From: Diphasiastrum complanatum
Taxonomy: Eukaryota; Streptophyta; Lycopodiopsida; Lycopodiales; Lycopodiaceae
DNA length: 64,000 nucleotides
Direction: 5' to 3'
Assembly: GCA_029204225.1 (NCBI GenBank)
Contig: CM055097.1
Span: 9,647,184-9,711,183, forward strand
Shown: piece by piece, positions 46,903 through 58,656 of the stretch
Position numbering within the stretch: position 1 is the stretch's first letter
How the letters are laid out: each line of letters starts with the position of its first letter
The notes under the pieces: generated by a model
Database searches by the model: none
Seen by the model: only the letters and a program-made list of their open reading frames with translations
Told to the model about the DNA's origin: nothing
Translations under genes and position numbers: made by a program

Positions 46903-47300
46903 CTAGATTCATCGGTTGTGTGTGAGCCAGAGTCCTTCGTAGATTTGTTCTTCTTTTTTTTGATTTGCATTAGGATTTTGGTAACAATATCACCACATCA
47001 TCTAAGGTGTAACTTTTGAAGTTTTTTGGCACATCAGGGGCTGGTGCCTTGTTTAGTCCTTCAAAAGATTGATCTTGGTTTAATTCATGAGTGATAACCC
47101 TAAAAAGGCAAATCTTCCACTGTGAAAGGTCCATTTTTTTTCCCTAGACCAATGGGAGAGCTTTATTTTAAATTTCAGACTTGCGGAGCAATGTAATGTT
47201 TCACTAATGGGGGCATTAATAGATAACTTCATATCCCCAAGTAATTCATCCCCAATAGTATGTGGTAATACCTGATATTCAATCAGTATGGAAGAGCCAT
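46903..47300 (-). pseudogene. Continuation of gypsy relic right of copia E
   Basis: On - the stretch reads EYQVLPHTIGDELLGDMKLS near 47270-47210 and then broken frames down to the CTAGA. This fits the gypsy protease-to-RT linker upstream of the RT relic at 40376-40549. The homology is weak and inferred partly from context. Confidence 0.35.
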
Positions 47301-48842
47301 GGCTCTAACTAGTTACTAGATGTCCCTTGGCCTAGGGTCTGCTCTTCCACTGATAAAGATGAACCATCAACCACTCTTCATAACTGAGCCGAGTGTCCCG
47401 TCACCGGAGTTTCATGTAATGGATTCTAATAATAATACTGTATACATATTACACAATAAACTTATAAAGATATGCAGAGATTATAGGCAGCATATCCCAC
47501 CTGGCACCAGCTCCGCTCCGCGGAACGGTCGACTGTCAGAGTGCAAAACACAAAACACAGATTAGCACACGTGCAGTAACTCCCCAATTATGATTTACAC
47601 GTGTCTTTACACACGTTACTCAAGATGGACTGGACAACGCAGGTCGCAGGCCGTTAACTTTCACGAGACAAAAACACTAGTATTTTATTTTTAATAATAA
47701 TAACGTTCTACACAGAACAGCTCTTGACTGACTGACTTTTCAGCCTTTCGGGACTCAGCAACAGTCTACAGCTCGTTGCTGCCGCGGCACCGAATCCTGA
47801 ATCATGATCGGTCGGTGTCCACGTCAGTCACTGGATATGGATCCAGGATAATAATATTTTATGCTTCCAACTTCCAAGTGTCACGGTGGTCCACTCTCAC
47901 TTCTCCCTCGAGTTCTCAATGCTTCAATTCTTGGCCGTGGACTCTTTTTTTCTTTTTGGCTTTTTCATGAAAAATAGGAGATGTCTCACAAAATCTTAAT
48001 TCTTGTGCCTTTTTTTATTTTTTTACATGCACCTTTAGGGGTGTGAAAAGTGCATGTAAAGAAAATCTACATAACCTTCCGCACCAAAGGTCATGTTTAA
48101 AAAAACTACGATAAAAAAGAGTAAAAAACGTTTTCACATCGCATAAGGTCACCTCCTCGACTGTTCCGTCGAGGGAAGGGCCTTCCACCTAGGGCTACCG
48201 TCCTCGACCGAAGCACCAGGCCCCGTACAACTAACTAGATTGCTCTCATTTATTCATTCATGAATCACCATACATTCAAATAATTTTAACAAGAATACAA
48301 TATAATAATAATATATTTCACACAATAGAAGAGAGTAAAGGCCTGGGCCTGCCATAAAGTTTTAGCAATGATGTGAGAGCAACTCTCCTATCTTGTTTTG
48401 ATGGAGGGGCTTGAAATTATACATACACCTCTACCTTTCAGCCAATGATCGAAAAAGCCGACATCTCTTGAGAATGGAACCCACAACTTTGATTAAAAAT
48501 TGGTATAAGAAAAAATTAACAGGATCAAAAAGTCCTCAAAACCGGGTGCTTTTGAAATATGTAGGATTTTAGACGGTTAATTTTTTTTTTACAAGAGAAT
48601 GTGCCTCCAACATTTATACATTGTAGGATATAATTCCTCCAATCTTTTGAAAAGTACAGGAAATTTTAGGATACAATTTATTGTGTAAAGATATTTTTTA
48701 AAGATACATGTTTTGGTACATATCAAAGACACATGTCAATATGAACTGGGCACTATGAGACTAGAAGAAGCCTAATTAAATTATCTCGCCATAAGTATCG
48801 GCTTATAGTTTGTTCGGGATATTTTGGGAATGGTTCTGTGTG

Positions 48843-48884
<42 letters not shown>

Positions 48885-49590
48885 GGCCACATGCTCACCA
48901 CATCATTTGAGATAAAAATCTCTCAAGGAATCCTAGAGGCATTTTCGCTACATGCATACATTAAGGACCATAAAGTCATGTATAAGTTCTTATAACATAA
49001 TAACATGAAATGACCATGTGGCTTGACACGATCTCTTGTTAGTATTAGTTTTAAAAAGACTTTCAGCTCTTCTAGTGACGTATTCTTAACTATTCTAGAG
49101 ACCAATAAGAAATAGCCTTGCCTTTGTAATTTCAAGCCAAAAACTTGCCAAGTAAATGGATTTAGTAGGTCTTTCTTGTTTGTTCCGATATAAAGACTTT
49201 CATATAAGAAGTATCTCAATGGGCCCAATAGGTCTTTTACTTCTTTGTTCCAACATAAAGACTTTCAGATTAGTATTTTAAGTGATATATCATTTTGAGC
49301 AAAACTTAATTATCAGTATTTTTTGAGGAGTGAGCTCCTTTTTAATAAGATGAGTAATATGTGAGAAATACAAGAGTATATGGAAGTTACATTTTATAAA
49401 AGAGTGTATGGAAATTACATGTTACTTGCTACATTTTAAACTCTATTTCACTCCTCTCCTTCCATGCAATGCATTCCCTAGCCAGAGACCTCCATTTGCT
49501 AGCATGCCACACGCTATGGAGTTTCGCAAGCAAGATACAAGGAGAACTCGCAAAACTCGCAGATAATTTACTCGTAGAATGTCAAAACCC
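47301..49590. other. Non-coding stretch with moderate-GC island
   Basis: No domain recognised. At 47490-47560 and 47720-47830 the GC content rises and ACGTG/ACGTCA elements occur (CACACGTGCAG, CCACGTCAGT), which could be promoter-like. A CA microsatellite lies at 48846-48882. Short open frames here have no support. Confidence 0.4.
48846..48882. repeat. (AC)n microsatellite, about 18 units
   Basis: A pure AC dinucleotide tract. It produces a His-Thr repeat in one frame, which is not taken as coding. Confidence 0.95.
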
Positions 49591-49605
49591 GTAGAGTATG
49601 ATGCT

Positions 49606-49945
49606 CCATTGCGAATCATACTTGGGATCTTGTGAATCTCCCTCAAGGGAAGAAACCACTTGATAGAAAATGGGTGTATAGATTAAAGTATAACCAGGAT
49701 GGATCAATAGGTAAGCATAAAGCTAGGCTTCTATCAAAAGGACTTTTACAAACCAAAGGCATTGATTATGATGAGAGTTTTGCTCCTGTGGCTAAGCTTG
49801 TTACCATTAGATTGATTATAAATCTTGCAACTACCCTCGATTGGGAGCTATTCCAACTTGATTTCAAAAATGCTTTCCTCAATGGATATTTGGAGGAAGA
49901 GGTCTACATGAGGCAACCTGAGGGCTTCATCTCGAATAAATTAGA
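49606..49945 (+). pseudogene. Ty1/copia RT N-terminal fragment
   Basis: + strand copia RT beginning NHTWDLVNLPQGKKPLDRKW, then KARLLSKGLLQTKGIDYDES, LDWELFQLDFKNAFLNGYLE and VYMRQPEGFIS. The sequence departs from copia near 49945, before the YVDD motif. It belongs to a lineage different from the - strand copies nearby. Confidence 0.8.
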
Positions 49946-49949
49946 CATG

Positions 49950-50135
49950 ATCCAATCCGATCCAGGGTTGAAGGTGTTCGGATAATTTAGTGAAGGGTCG
50001 AAAAAAGTCCGAACCGATTTGACCCGACCCAGGGTCGAAATTTTCTTGTTAAGAGAAAATTTGAGCCTTCTGTTTTCAACTTTCAGGATGCTCATTAATA
50101 AAAGGATTTGAGGCTAAGCATTGAAATCCAACACT
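49950..50135 (-). repeat. Start of a copia 3' LTR on - strand
   Basis: On -, AAGGGGGAG (polypurine tract) is followed by TGTTGGATTTCAATGC, a typical LTR start, at about 50135. The extent to the left is uncertain; it meets the + strand RT fragment near 49950. Confidence 0.5.
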
Positions 50136-50265
50136 CCCCCTTAATGTGGATCTTGGAAAGTTTTCATCTTCAGATTAAACATGTAGTTGAGTCTGAGATG
50201 ATGCTCCTTTGATAGGGCCTTTGTGAAGTAATCTGCTGCCATTGATTCTATCCTACAATAGACTA
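50136..50265 (-). pseudogene. Copia RNase H C-terminal fragment
   Basis: On - the frame reads ESMAADYFTKALSKEHHLRL and then NYMFNLKMKTFQDPH, stop, polypurine tract. This is the normal end of a copia pol. Nothing upstream of it is preserved. Confidence 0.7.
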
Positions 50266-50349
50266 ATGATATTTAGAACAGGGAGGAGTCCATATTTGAG
50301 TGCTCATACATGGTTGGGATCTTTGTGAATCTCTAGATGTCAAATTTTT

Positions 50350-50830
50350 AAGCTTGGTGAAAAATTCTTGACATAGATTGTTATCAAACCATTTCATGTC
50401 CATTCCAAATCTCAAGAGTGAGATTATTTGGGTCAAGAGGGATTCTAAAAGGGGTGATTGGATCTGATATTTGTGTGTTTGAATCAAATATACATGTCAA
50501 GTTTATGTGATCTAGTGTCGTTTTTTTTTTTGGTGAAAATTTGTGGTATAGTTTGTTGTCAAATTGAACCAAATTCAATAAAACTCTAAAAGGGTAGAGT
50601 ATTTGGGTCAAGAGAGTCCAAAAGAGGTGATTAATTTAGATTTTCATGTGTTTAAAACAAAACCCATCCTTTGTTCAAGAATCTCAAAAGTTGAGTGAAC
50701 TAGTCAAGAGAAAAGGAAATTCTTGGTGTCAAATCTTTTCAAATCCATTCCAACTCTCAATAGAAAGAGTCATTGGCATTTGTTGAATCCAATAGGGATG
50801 TTTGGATTTTATTTTTTGTGATTTTATAGG
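50350..50830. repeat. Three degenerate tandem units, roughly 170 bp each
   Basis: Recurring blocks in order are GGTGAAAAWTT, TTGTYRTCAAA, TTTGGGTCAAGAGRG and RGGTGATTRR. Units begin near 50360, 50530 and 50710, and the third is the most diverged. The stretch is non-coding. Confidence 0.5.
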
Positions 50831-50949
50831 TGCTTTTGTCTTAGTGATCAAAGCAAAGATTAGCTTCCAATTGACTAGGTTGAAAAGTGATGTGATACAA
50901 AATTTGTGATCTAGATCTTGTGTAGATCCTTCTAGATTCTTGAATGTGT

Positions 50950-51010
50950 TCATATCTAGTTTCTATTGGTGGCATAATGCCCCTTCTTGCCACAAAAGAA
51001 GTGAAGTCCT
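50950..51010 (-). pseudogene. Copia gag zinc-knuckle scrap fused to a pol end
   Basis: On - the sequence reads GKDLFMKHRTS (copia pol C-terminus), then FFCGKKGHYATN, nearly identical to the gag zinc knuckle of copia E at 42676. The two are in the same orientation but in impossible order for one element. Confidence 0.55.
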
Positions 51011-54000
51011 ATGCTTCATGAACAAGTCTTTTCCCAATTCTTTGAAGCCCCACCTCCTTTGCAATGACTCGCTCCCTCACAAAATGATATTGTATCTCAA
51101 TATGCTTGCTCCTAGCATGAAAGATAGGATTGGATGCCATTCTTTGGGCTGATTGATTGTCACAGCAAGTGATTGGGCTCTTTGAAAAATCCAGCAAGTG
51201 AAGATCCTTGATCATCCTCTTGATCCATACCATCTCCTTTGTGCAATGTGTAAGAGCTTTGTACTCAGCCTCACTAGATGACAATGAGATAGTGGCTTGT
51301 TTCTTTGACATCCATGATATAGTTCCATCACCTATGAATATAGAATAAGCACTAATGGATTTCCTATCCATTACATCTCCAGCATAGTCCGAATCTGAAA
51401 ATCCAAAAAAATTAGGTGATGATGATCCCTCATACAATATGTCAAAATCTCGAGTTCCTATGATGTACCTCAAAACTCGCTTTTCTAGCTTCCAATGCTC
51501 CTCACTAGGATCTTGCATTAATTGACTCAATCTTCCAACACAATAGCTTAGATCAGGTCTAGTAATGGTTAGATAGATGAGTGAGCCAACTAGCTTCCTA
51601 TAGAGAGTAATGTCCTCGAAGGATCTTTCATTACCTCTTATAGTTAGCTTTACATGAGACTCCATAGGTGCATCAATAGCTTTTGCATCTACCATATGAA
51701 ATCTTTCTATAATAGAATTAGCATACTTCTCTTGACAAATGAAAGTAGATTGAGAAGATCTAATGACTTATATTCCTAAAATGTAATGCAAATTACCAAG
51801 ATCATGCACCTCAAGCTCCTTCTTAAGAGCATTCTTGATATCTTCCACATCTTGATTGTCTCCACCACTCAAGACGATATCATCCACATAGATTAGCAAG
51901 ATGGTAACATGATTTCCAGCAAACCTATAATAAAGTGAATGATCATACTCACTCATAACAAAGCCTTGAGAGAGTAAAAAAGTGTTAAGCTTAGCATACC
52001 AACTCCTTGGTGCCTAAGGCCATACAAACTCTTTTGTAGAAGACACACATGATTTGGCTTTGTTGATGAAATGTAGCTCTCGGGTTGCTCCATGTACACT
52101 TCCTCCTCAAGATAACCATTCAAAAATTCATTTGAAATGTCCATTTGCCATAGATCCCATCTATAAAGTGTAGCAAGTGAAATGATGACTCGAATGCTTA
52201 CCATCTTTGCCATGGGTGCAAAGGTCTCATCATAGTCAGATCCTTGTTGTTGAGCATATCCTTTTGCCACTAACCTTGTCTTGTACTTGTTGATAGATCC
52301 ATCTTGGTTTGTCTTCACCTTGAAGATACATTTGCATCCAATAGCTTTCTTGTCCTTAGGCAACTCCACCAATCTCCATGTTCCATTCTTCATAAGAGCT
52401 TGATACTCGAGATCCATTGCTTGGATCCACTCCTCTTATTTCCTTGCTTGATCTACATTTGTAGGCTCATCCAAAGAGGTTAGGGAAGCAACATAATTTC
52501 CAGAAACTACTCGCTTACCCTTTTGATCATATGTGAGCCTTGAAGGTACTTGTCTTTCTCTTGATGTTCTCCTTGGCTTTTGACTTGATGAAGGTCCATC
52601 ATCACCACCATCCAAAGTAAGATCCTTCTCATCAACATCAAGAATGTTAGATACATCCACTCTACCATCAATCATGCTTGAAGACACCTTTGGAATGTTC
52701 TCCTCATCAAAAATGACATCTCTAACGACAATCACTTTGTTAGTAGAAGGAATGTAAACCTTGTAGGCTCTACTCACCTCACTATATCCAACAAAAATAC
52801 CTCTTCTTGAAGATGGATCCTCCTTGGTCCTATCATCAAGAGTAATGTTGACATATCATGTGCATCCAAAAGTTCTTAGAAAGTTGACACTTGGCCTCCT
52901 CTTGAATAGCATCTCAAAAGGTGTCCTTCCATCCAAAATAGCACTCGGCCACCTATTGCACAAGAAATCGGCACACAACAAAGCTTGATCCCAAAATGGT
53001 TTGTCAAGATTAGCACTTAACCTCATAGCTTTAGCACTTTCACATAAAGTCCTATCCTTCCTTTCAGCCACTCCATTTTGTTGTGGGGTCCTTGATGTTG
53101 TATACTCCCTCTTGATCCCATGCTCATCACAAAAGGCCTTGAACTTGTTAGATATGTACTCACCACCATTGTCACCTCTCAAGCACTTGATCTTTGTGGA
53201 AAAGTGGTTCTCCCTTGAGTTCTTGAGCTTGACAAAGACATCATACACTTCATCCTTGCTCTTTAATAGATAGATCCAACAAAATCTACTAAAATCATCA
53301 ATGAATGTTACATACATCTTAGCTCCACTATTGCTAATTGTAGTAAATCCATGAATATCCAAATGTACAAGTTGAAAAGGCTTTGCAAATCTAGAAATAG
53401 ATCTAGTATAAGGTAGTCTATGTGACTTAGACAAAGCACAAGACTTACAAACATGCTTGTCATTACTTAAGGAACTTGGAAGACCAATCACAACCTTCTT
53501 CCTTGCCATTACCTCTAATGACTTGAAGTTGAGGTGTCCCATCCTTTTGTGCCAAACCTCTTGAATAGAAATTTGCTCCCTTGCAACACATCCAACTTGG
53601 TTGGCAATAACACAAGCATCAAGTTTGAACAGCTTCCCTTGCCTTTTACCTTTTCCAATCAAGACATCCTTCTTTTTGATCAAACAAGCATCTCCATCAA
53701 ACTCCACCTTGAGGCCCCTACTTAGCATTTGACTCACACTAAGCAAATTCTTGGTAATAGATGGAATAAACAAGACATCCACCAAATGAACACTCCTATT
53801 TGTAGAGAGAGAAATAGAAATTGTGCCAATCCCTTTGATTGCACACTCACCATAATTGGCCGTGTAGATCACCCTCTTGTGATCTCCATATGCCAACAAA
53901 GAAGTGAAGTACTCTTTGTGAAAGGTCATGTGTGAACTTGCTCCACTATCAATCCACCGAGGATCTAGATCTCCATCATTAGCAAGCATACATGAAGACA

Positions 54001-54862
54001 TCACAAAAGCATCATCATTTGCATCTTGAACATCCGAACCATCCTCATCAAGAGTAAGATTACCTTGCTTGTCTCCTTGATCTCTCTTCTTCTTGTAGCA
54101 CTCACTTGCAAAGTGTCCTTTGATGCCACAATAGAAGCATTTGAGCTTTGATCTATCCTTCTTTTTGCCACTTGAAGATGCATCCACTTGATCTTGCCCT
54201 TTAGACCACTTACTTTTGGTTTTGCCCTTGAATTTGCCCTTTGTGAACATAGCATCCTCTTGAAGTGTCGATGTAGATCCACCTCTTGCTTGAAGTCTAT
54301 ATTCATCATTGATCAAGGTCTCTTGAAGATCCATCAGACTTGGCAAAGTCTTTTGAATAGCAATACTTTGAACAATATTAGCATGAGCATCCAACAAGCC
54401 ATTAAGAATCACTTGAATAAGCTCTCCTTCCTTAATGCTTTCATCTATGCAAGCTAACTCATCATTCAATGCTTTCATTCTCAAAACAAAAGTACTTGGA
54501 CTTTCTTCATTCTTTTGCAAACAAGAAAAGATTTGTCTTCTTAGAGTCAACACTCTAGAAGTAGACTTGGATTCATAAAGCTTCTTCAATGAATTCCATG
54601 CTTCCAAAGATGATGTGCACTTACCAACTTCCTTGAGAAGTTCATTGGTAACATTCATCTTTGTCATGTGTAGAGCCTTCTTGGCCCTCTTGTCATACCT
54701 CAATTGATCTTGTTGTGTTGCTGGTCTCTCCTCCAAACCTACAACAATATCCAAAACATCATTCATCTCAAGAAGTGACTCCATCCTCACTTTCCACAAT
54801 GAATAATTACTTGAGGTAAGCCTATCATTGGCTTCCAACATGACTCCAATTGAGGTTGCCAT
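51009..54862 (-). pseudogene. Copia element D gag-pol, nearly full, disrupted
   Basis: Starts MATSIGVMLEANDRLTSSNY at 54862, and 668 codons are open through gag (zinc knuckle CFYCGIKGHFASEC), protease (WIDSGASSHMTFHKEY) and most of integrase (FIDDFSRFCWIYLL, QQNGVAERKD). A TGA near 52855 follows (RTFGCT then stop). The linker is open to 52436, then TAA. RT is open 52417-51953, with a 5-base deletion causing a frameshift near 52010 (YGL before HQGVG). Then ILLIYVDDIVLSGG and a TAA near 51768. RNase H is open 51695-51009 (DSDYAGDVMDRKSISAY, HARSKHIEIQYHFVRE). The end of pol is deleted and there is no 3' LTR. Sequence is close to copia C and fragment A. Confidence 0.9.
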
Positions 54863-55449
54863 GTAGCAATGACCTGATCTTCTCTTTCAGCCTGCTTCAA
54901 TGCACAAAGCACTCCTTTGAACAACAACAAATGTTTTCAAAAGAAATCACCAAGATTTGAAACTATCTCACAAATTCTCTTCTAGCACTTATCCAAGCAA
55001 ATCAACACATAGAATCATGGAATCTTGATCAACCTATGATCTATCCTCAATCTAATGACTTTTTCCACTTACTAAGATTGAAACACACTCAAATAAAGTC
55101 CAGCAACCTCACTATCTAGAGATCCAATCAAAATTAGGGTTTTGACAAAATCACAAAAAATTGACTATTCCAAATCTACATGCAAATGCTGAAAATTTGA
55201 TATGCAATCTATAAGCCACCACTTAGGCTGATCCAATGATCCAAAAATCGGCCAAATCCAGTATGTGAATTCAAAAATCGGAATTGAACAAGTATATTGA
55301 CCTATTTAGTGTTTTGATCTACAAAAGATCCAATTTACAAAAGCAAAAAATCCGATTTTGGTGTAGAATCATCTCTAGCATGCTCTAGACTTGATATCTT
55401 CACAAATCATTGATAGATCTGATTTCCTCCTTCATAACCTGAAACACAA
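54863..55449 (-). other. Untranslated leader of copia element D
   Basis: Lies between the primer-binding site and the gag start on -. No open frame is expected or seen. Confidence 0.6.
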
Positions 55450-55461
55450 GCTCTGATACCA
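55450..55461 (-). other. Primer-binding site of copia element D
   Basis: On - reads TGGTATCAGAGC immediately after the LTR, complementary to initiator tRNA-Met. Confidence 0.9.
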
Positions 55462-56108
55462 TGTGAAATATCTCAGATCCTTAAGATCCAATCTACTTGA
55501 ATGATCTTTGGTTAGAAAGAAAAATACACTACCAATCTCACAATGTAGAAAAATCAGCATCTACACGCAAATTGAGATGCAAACACCAATAGAACTTGAT
55601 CAAACTTGAATGAAATGATTATGTACTGTTGCTGTCTGTACAAAACCAGCAAGCTACTGTATTTCACACGTGTGGATCCAAAAATAACAAATATAGATCA
55701 TTCTACACATAGAATTGCAAGCAATCACCAAGATAGTGCACCAATGGATAGTCGAACCCAAGAGAGCCATGTATAAGCATGAAATGAGATAGAGAAGAGA
55801 GAAGATCACTCTCTCCACGAGTTACATCCTTTTATAACAGGTCCAAACCCTATTTGGCCACTTGGCTTTCCCACCAAAATGCTAACCCTACTAATTTGGG
55901 TCTAGATTCAATGTACCCAACTATTCAAATTCAATCTACTCAAACTCGCATGCTAACTTTCCCACACTTTCAAAAAGTGTTTATTCAAATGAAATTTAGA
56001 CTAATGAACTTTGAAAAGTCAACCTCTAAGTCTAAAACAAGTTTTGGCCTCAAAATGCCAAATATGAAAATATTGCAAAATGTGATGAAACTAGTTGAAT
56101 CTTTCACA
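55462..56108 (-). repeat. 5' LTR of copia element D
   Basis: 647 bp with perfect inverted ends TGTGAAA..TTTCACA. A diverged relative is at 33853-34407. On its right it abuts gypsy integrase sequence, which was presumably the insertion target; the left-hand partner LTR is missing. Confidence 0.85.
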
Positions 56109-56480
56109 AAAAAAAATAAGGAGATTGTGAAACAATTTGCCATGCAAAATGGGTTACTATTTCAAAATGGAAAAATTTGTGCACCAGGGGATGATGAGAT
56201 ACAAAAAAATCTTTTTTAATGTCATGATATACCCTGTGTAGGTCATCGAAATATACACAAGACCTTAGACTTGGTCAAAAGAGAGTTTTATTAGCCAAAA
56301 TTCAAGTCATATCTTGAGTCTTATGTGGTTAAGTCTAGACCCCATTAGTTAGTCAAAGCAAAATGCTTAAAAATTGGAGGATTTTTACATCTCTTCCATT
56401 TGGGCTGTAGTGGGCAGATTAAGTACGTTAGCTATGTTCATACCAGTTAAGTCAACTACAAAGTCTTCAGATTTAACCTA
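56109..56480 (+). pseudogene. Ty3/gypsy integrase zinc-domain relic
   Basis: On + the frame reads EIVKQFAMQNGLLFQNGKIC, then APGDDEIQKNLF, a stop, CHDIPCVGHRNIHKTLDLVK and REFY. This matches the start of gypsy integrase, with the two His of the zinc domain. Several stops follow. It is related to the - strand gypsy piece at 34757-35028. Confidence 0.65.
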
Positions 56481-58060
56481 GATCTTTGTGAAAAGATTAT
56501 TTAGGTTATATGTGTAAGGGAAAGCTCCTCAAGATCTTGATTACAAGATAAACACAAAGGGACAACAGTGAAGGAAAACCACTATCTAATGTGCACTAGC
56601 TAATCAATGAAGAGGAGGTGATATGCGAACTAGGTAGGTGCTAGCTTACACAACTCCAAGATAAGATATTTCCAAAACATGCCACAAATCCTCTTATTTT
56701 TAGTCATAAGTCTAACTAAAGCTATAAAATAAAATAAAAAAAATCTATTTCTAAAACATGGAATGGTCCTTAGGAACAATATTGTACCCATTCCTATACA
56801 AAAATGTTAGGCATGAGTATCAATGGATGGGTATCTTGAATAAATCATTTTTAGAATATTTCTTGAAATTTTGAATTTGAAGTGAAGTGGTAGTTGAATG
56901 TTTGAAATTCCTTACATGTCAATTACCCTATATATTGATTACTAACAATCGTGTTGCTAAAATTTGAGACTACATAAGATGAACTGTGGTTGTGAAAGAG
57001 ATTTATAGTTCCTGCTACCTCACTTGGTTGGACATCTTCACATCTACATCATGAGCTAATGCCATGTACGAAGTAGAATCTAAGTGGGTAAAATTTATTT
57101 TTCTCTAACACAACTTAGGCTATTTGAATTATTATAGAGACTTGTTTATCATTTTCTTCGATGTTTGTTGATGTCCTTTTAGGTTCATTGCCTCATATTG
57201 TCGGTGTACCATAGAGAGTTTTGTGCTAGGTCCACCCCAAACTTTGGGGCCGTCCATTTTCAAAGGCAACTAAGTGACATATTCCAAGATAGGGCCCAAG
57301 AGAGTGAATGGGTAAAACATGAAAGTCGACCTACTTGTGAATCTAGCTATTGTAGTTGCTAGTTATGGGACTACATATTGAGAGTGTGCTAGTACTAAGC
57401 CTGGAGACTTGGTGGTTGATCTCATGTGTGAGATGGTGGGAACATTTTTCAAAATTGCAACACTTTTAAACATAGATTCAGAAATTGGCAGTGATGATAC
57501 TCTAACACTTGGCATGCTCAACAATATGTGATGGTAAGCTACATGTGTATAATCTATTAATATTTTTTCACTCAAGTTTCATCTAACATTTTTATATCTT
57601 GTTTGTTGCAGATCAAACTCGGGTTAAAACTTGGAGCTAGCTACTATGTTGTCTCACTTCAATATTTTTTGTATACAAACCAAATTCACTTGCTTTATCA
57701 ATTTGCTCTCAAAATTCAAGTTTGGATGCTACTACGCACAATATCAACTCAATACAATACATTTTATATGGTTGAAGTTGGTTTGCAAAATCAAGTGCAT
57801 TATACAAAGAGCTCATGGCAAATCATTAATTATGTTTATATATGAATATGCTATTTATAATGCTCCGTTTTTCTTTTACAAATTGCCAATAGTGTTGTTT
57901 GAGATTATTTTTCATTATCATGAAAACTACATCTTTAAAATATTATCATTTGGGTGAGGTTATGTAGCAAAAATTGTACTATAACAAATTTATTTATTAA
58001 TCTTCTTATGCTACCTGCATTGCACTCCCCCCCACCCAATTCTAATGTACATTTTTTTAA
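56481..58060. other. No gene recognised
   Basis: AT-rich sequence. Open frames near 57363-57957 have no recognised motifs. Confidence 0.4.
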
Positions 58061-58064
58061 CAGT

Positions 58065-58170
58065 CATAGTATTGGTAGAGCTACTATGTTTGTGAGTTTC
58101 GTTGATGATCATGATAGATATATATGGGTTTATCTTGTTACAATAGTAACAAAGGTGTTGAATGCTTTGT
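58065..58170 (+). pseudogene. Copia integrase core scrap
   Basis: On + the frame reads GRATMFVSFVDDHDRYIWVY and then LVTIVTKVLNALF. This matches the first catalytic segment of copia integrases (FVTFIDDYSRYTWVY). It is only about 35 residues long. Confidence 0.55.
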
Positions 58171-58656
58171 TTCCGTGTAGACATATGCATATTTAGAGAA
58201 ATCCTTCCTCCTCACTGCATTGTTTAAAAATATGCCCATATTTTCTCTCAAAGCCCTCCCTTTATGTTCCTATTCAAACATCCATGCCCTGAAACAACGT
58301 TAATATGCCCATTTTGTTTTCAATATTTGTGCAAGATGTACATGGTATGGAGGCAACTAGGCTAGCTGAAAACTTATGTATTTCACACTCAATGTTTAGA
58401 TTATGCATGTATAGTGTGTGGGAGGTGTAGTATGAACTTGTTGGACATAACCTGTTTGTAAGTGTTCGCTCTTGCTACAAATTTTTTTATATTCCCATAG
58501 ATTAATGCTTTTTTGTCATCCAAAAAGATCGAATAAGTCCCTTTCAAGAAATTATGTTGGAGTATTTCATTCAATGTTCTTTTTTCTTTTGTCAATCGAT
58601 CTCTTACTTTAAGATATAATACAAGATCGAATCATGAATCCAATGGCGCATTCATG

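Noticed and set aside
47320-47565. 81-codon + strand frame in a moderate-GC island
   Set aside because: No family, no splice support and no start context; left as non-coding.
48810-48995. Frame with a His-Thr repeat
   Set aside because: Produced by the AC microsatellite at 48846-48882.
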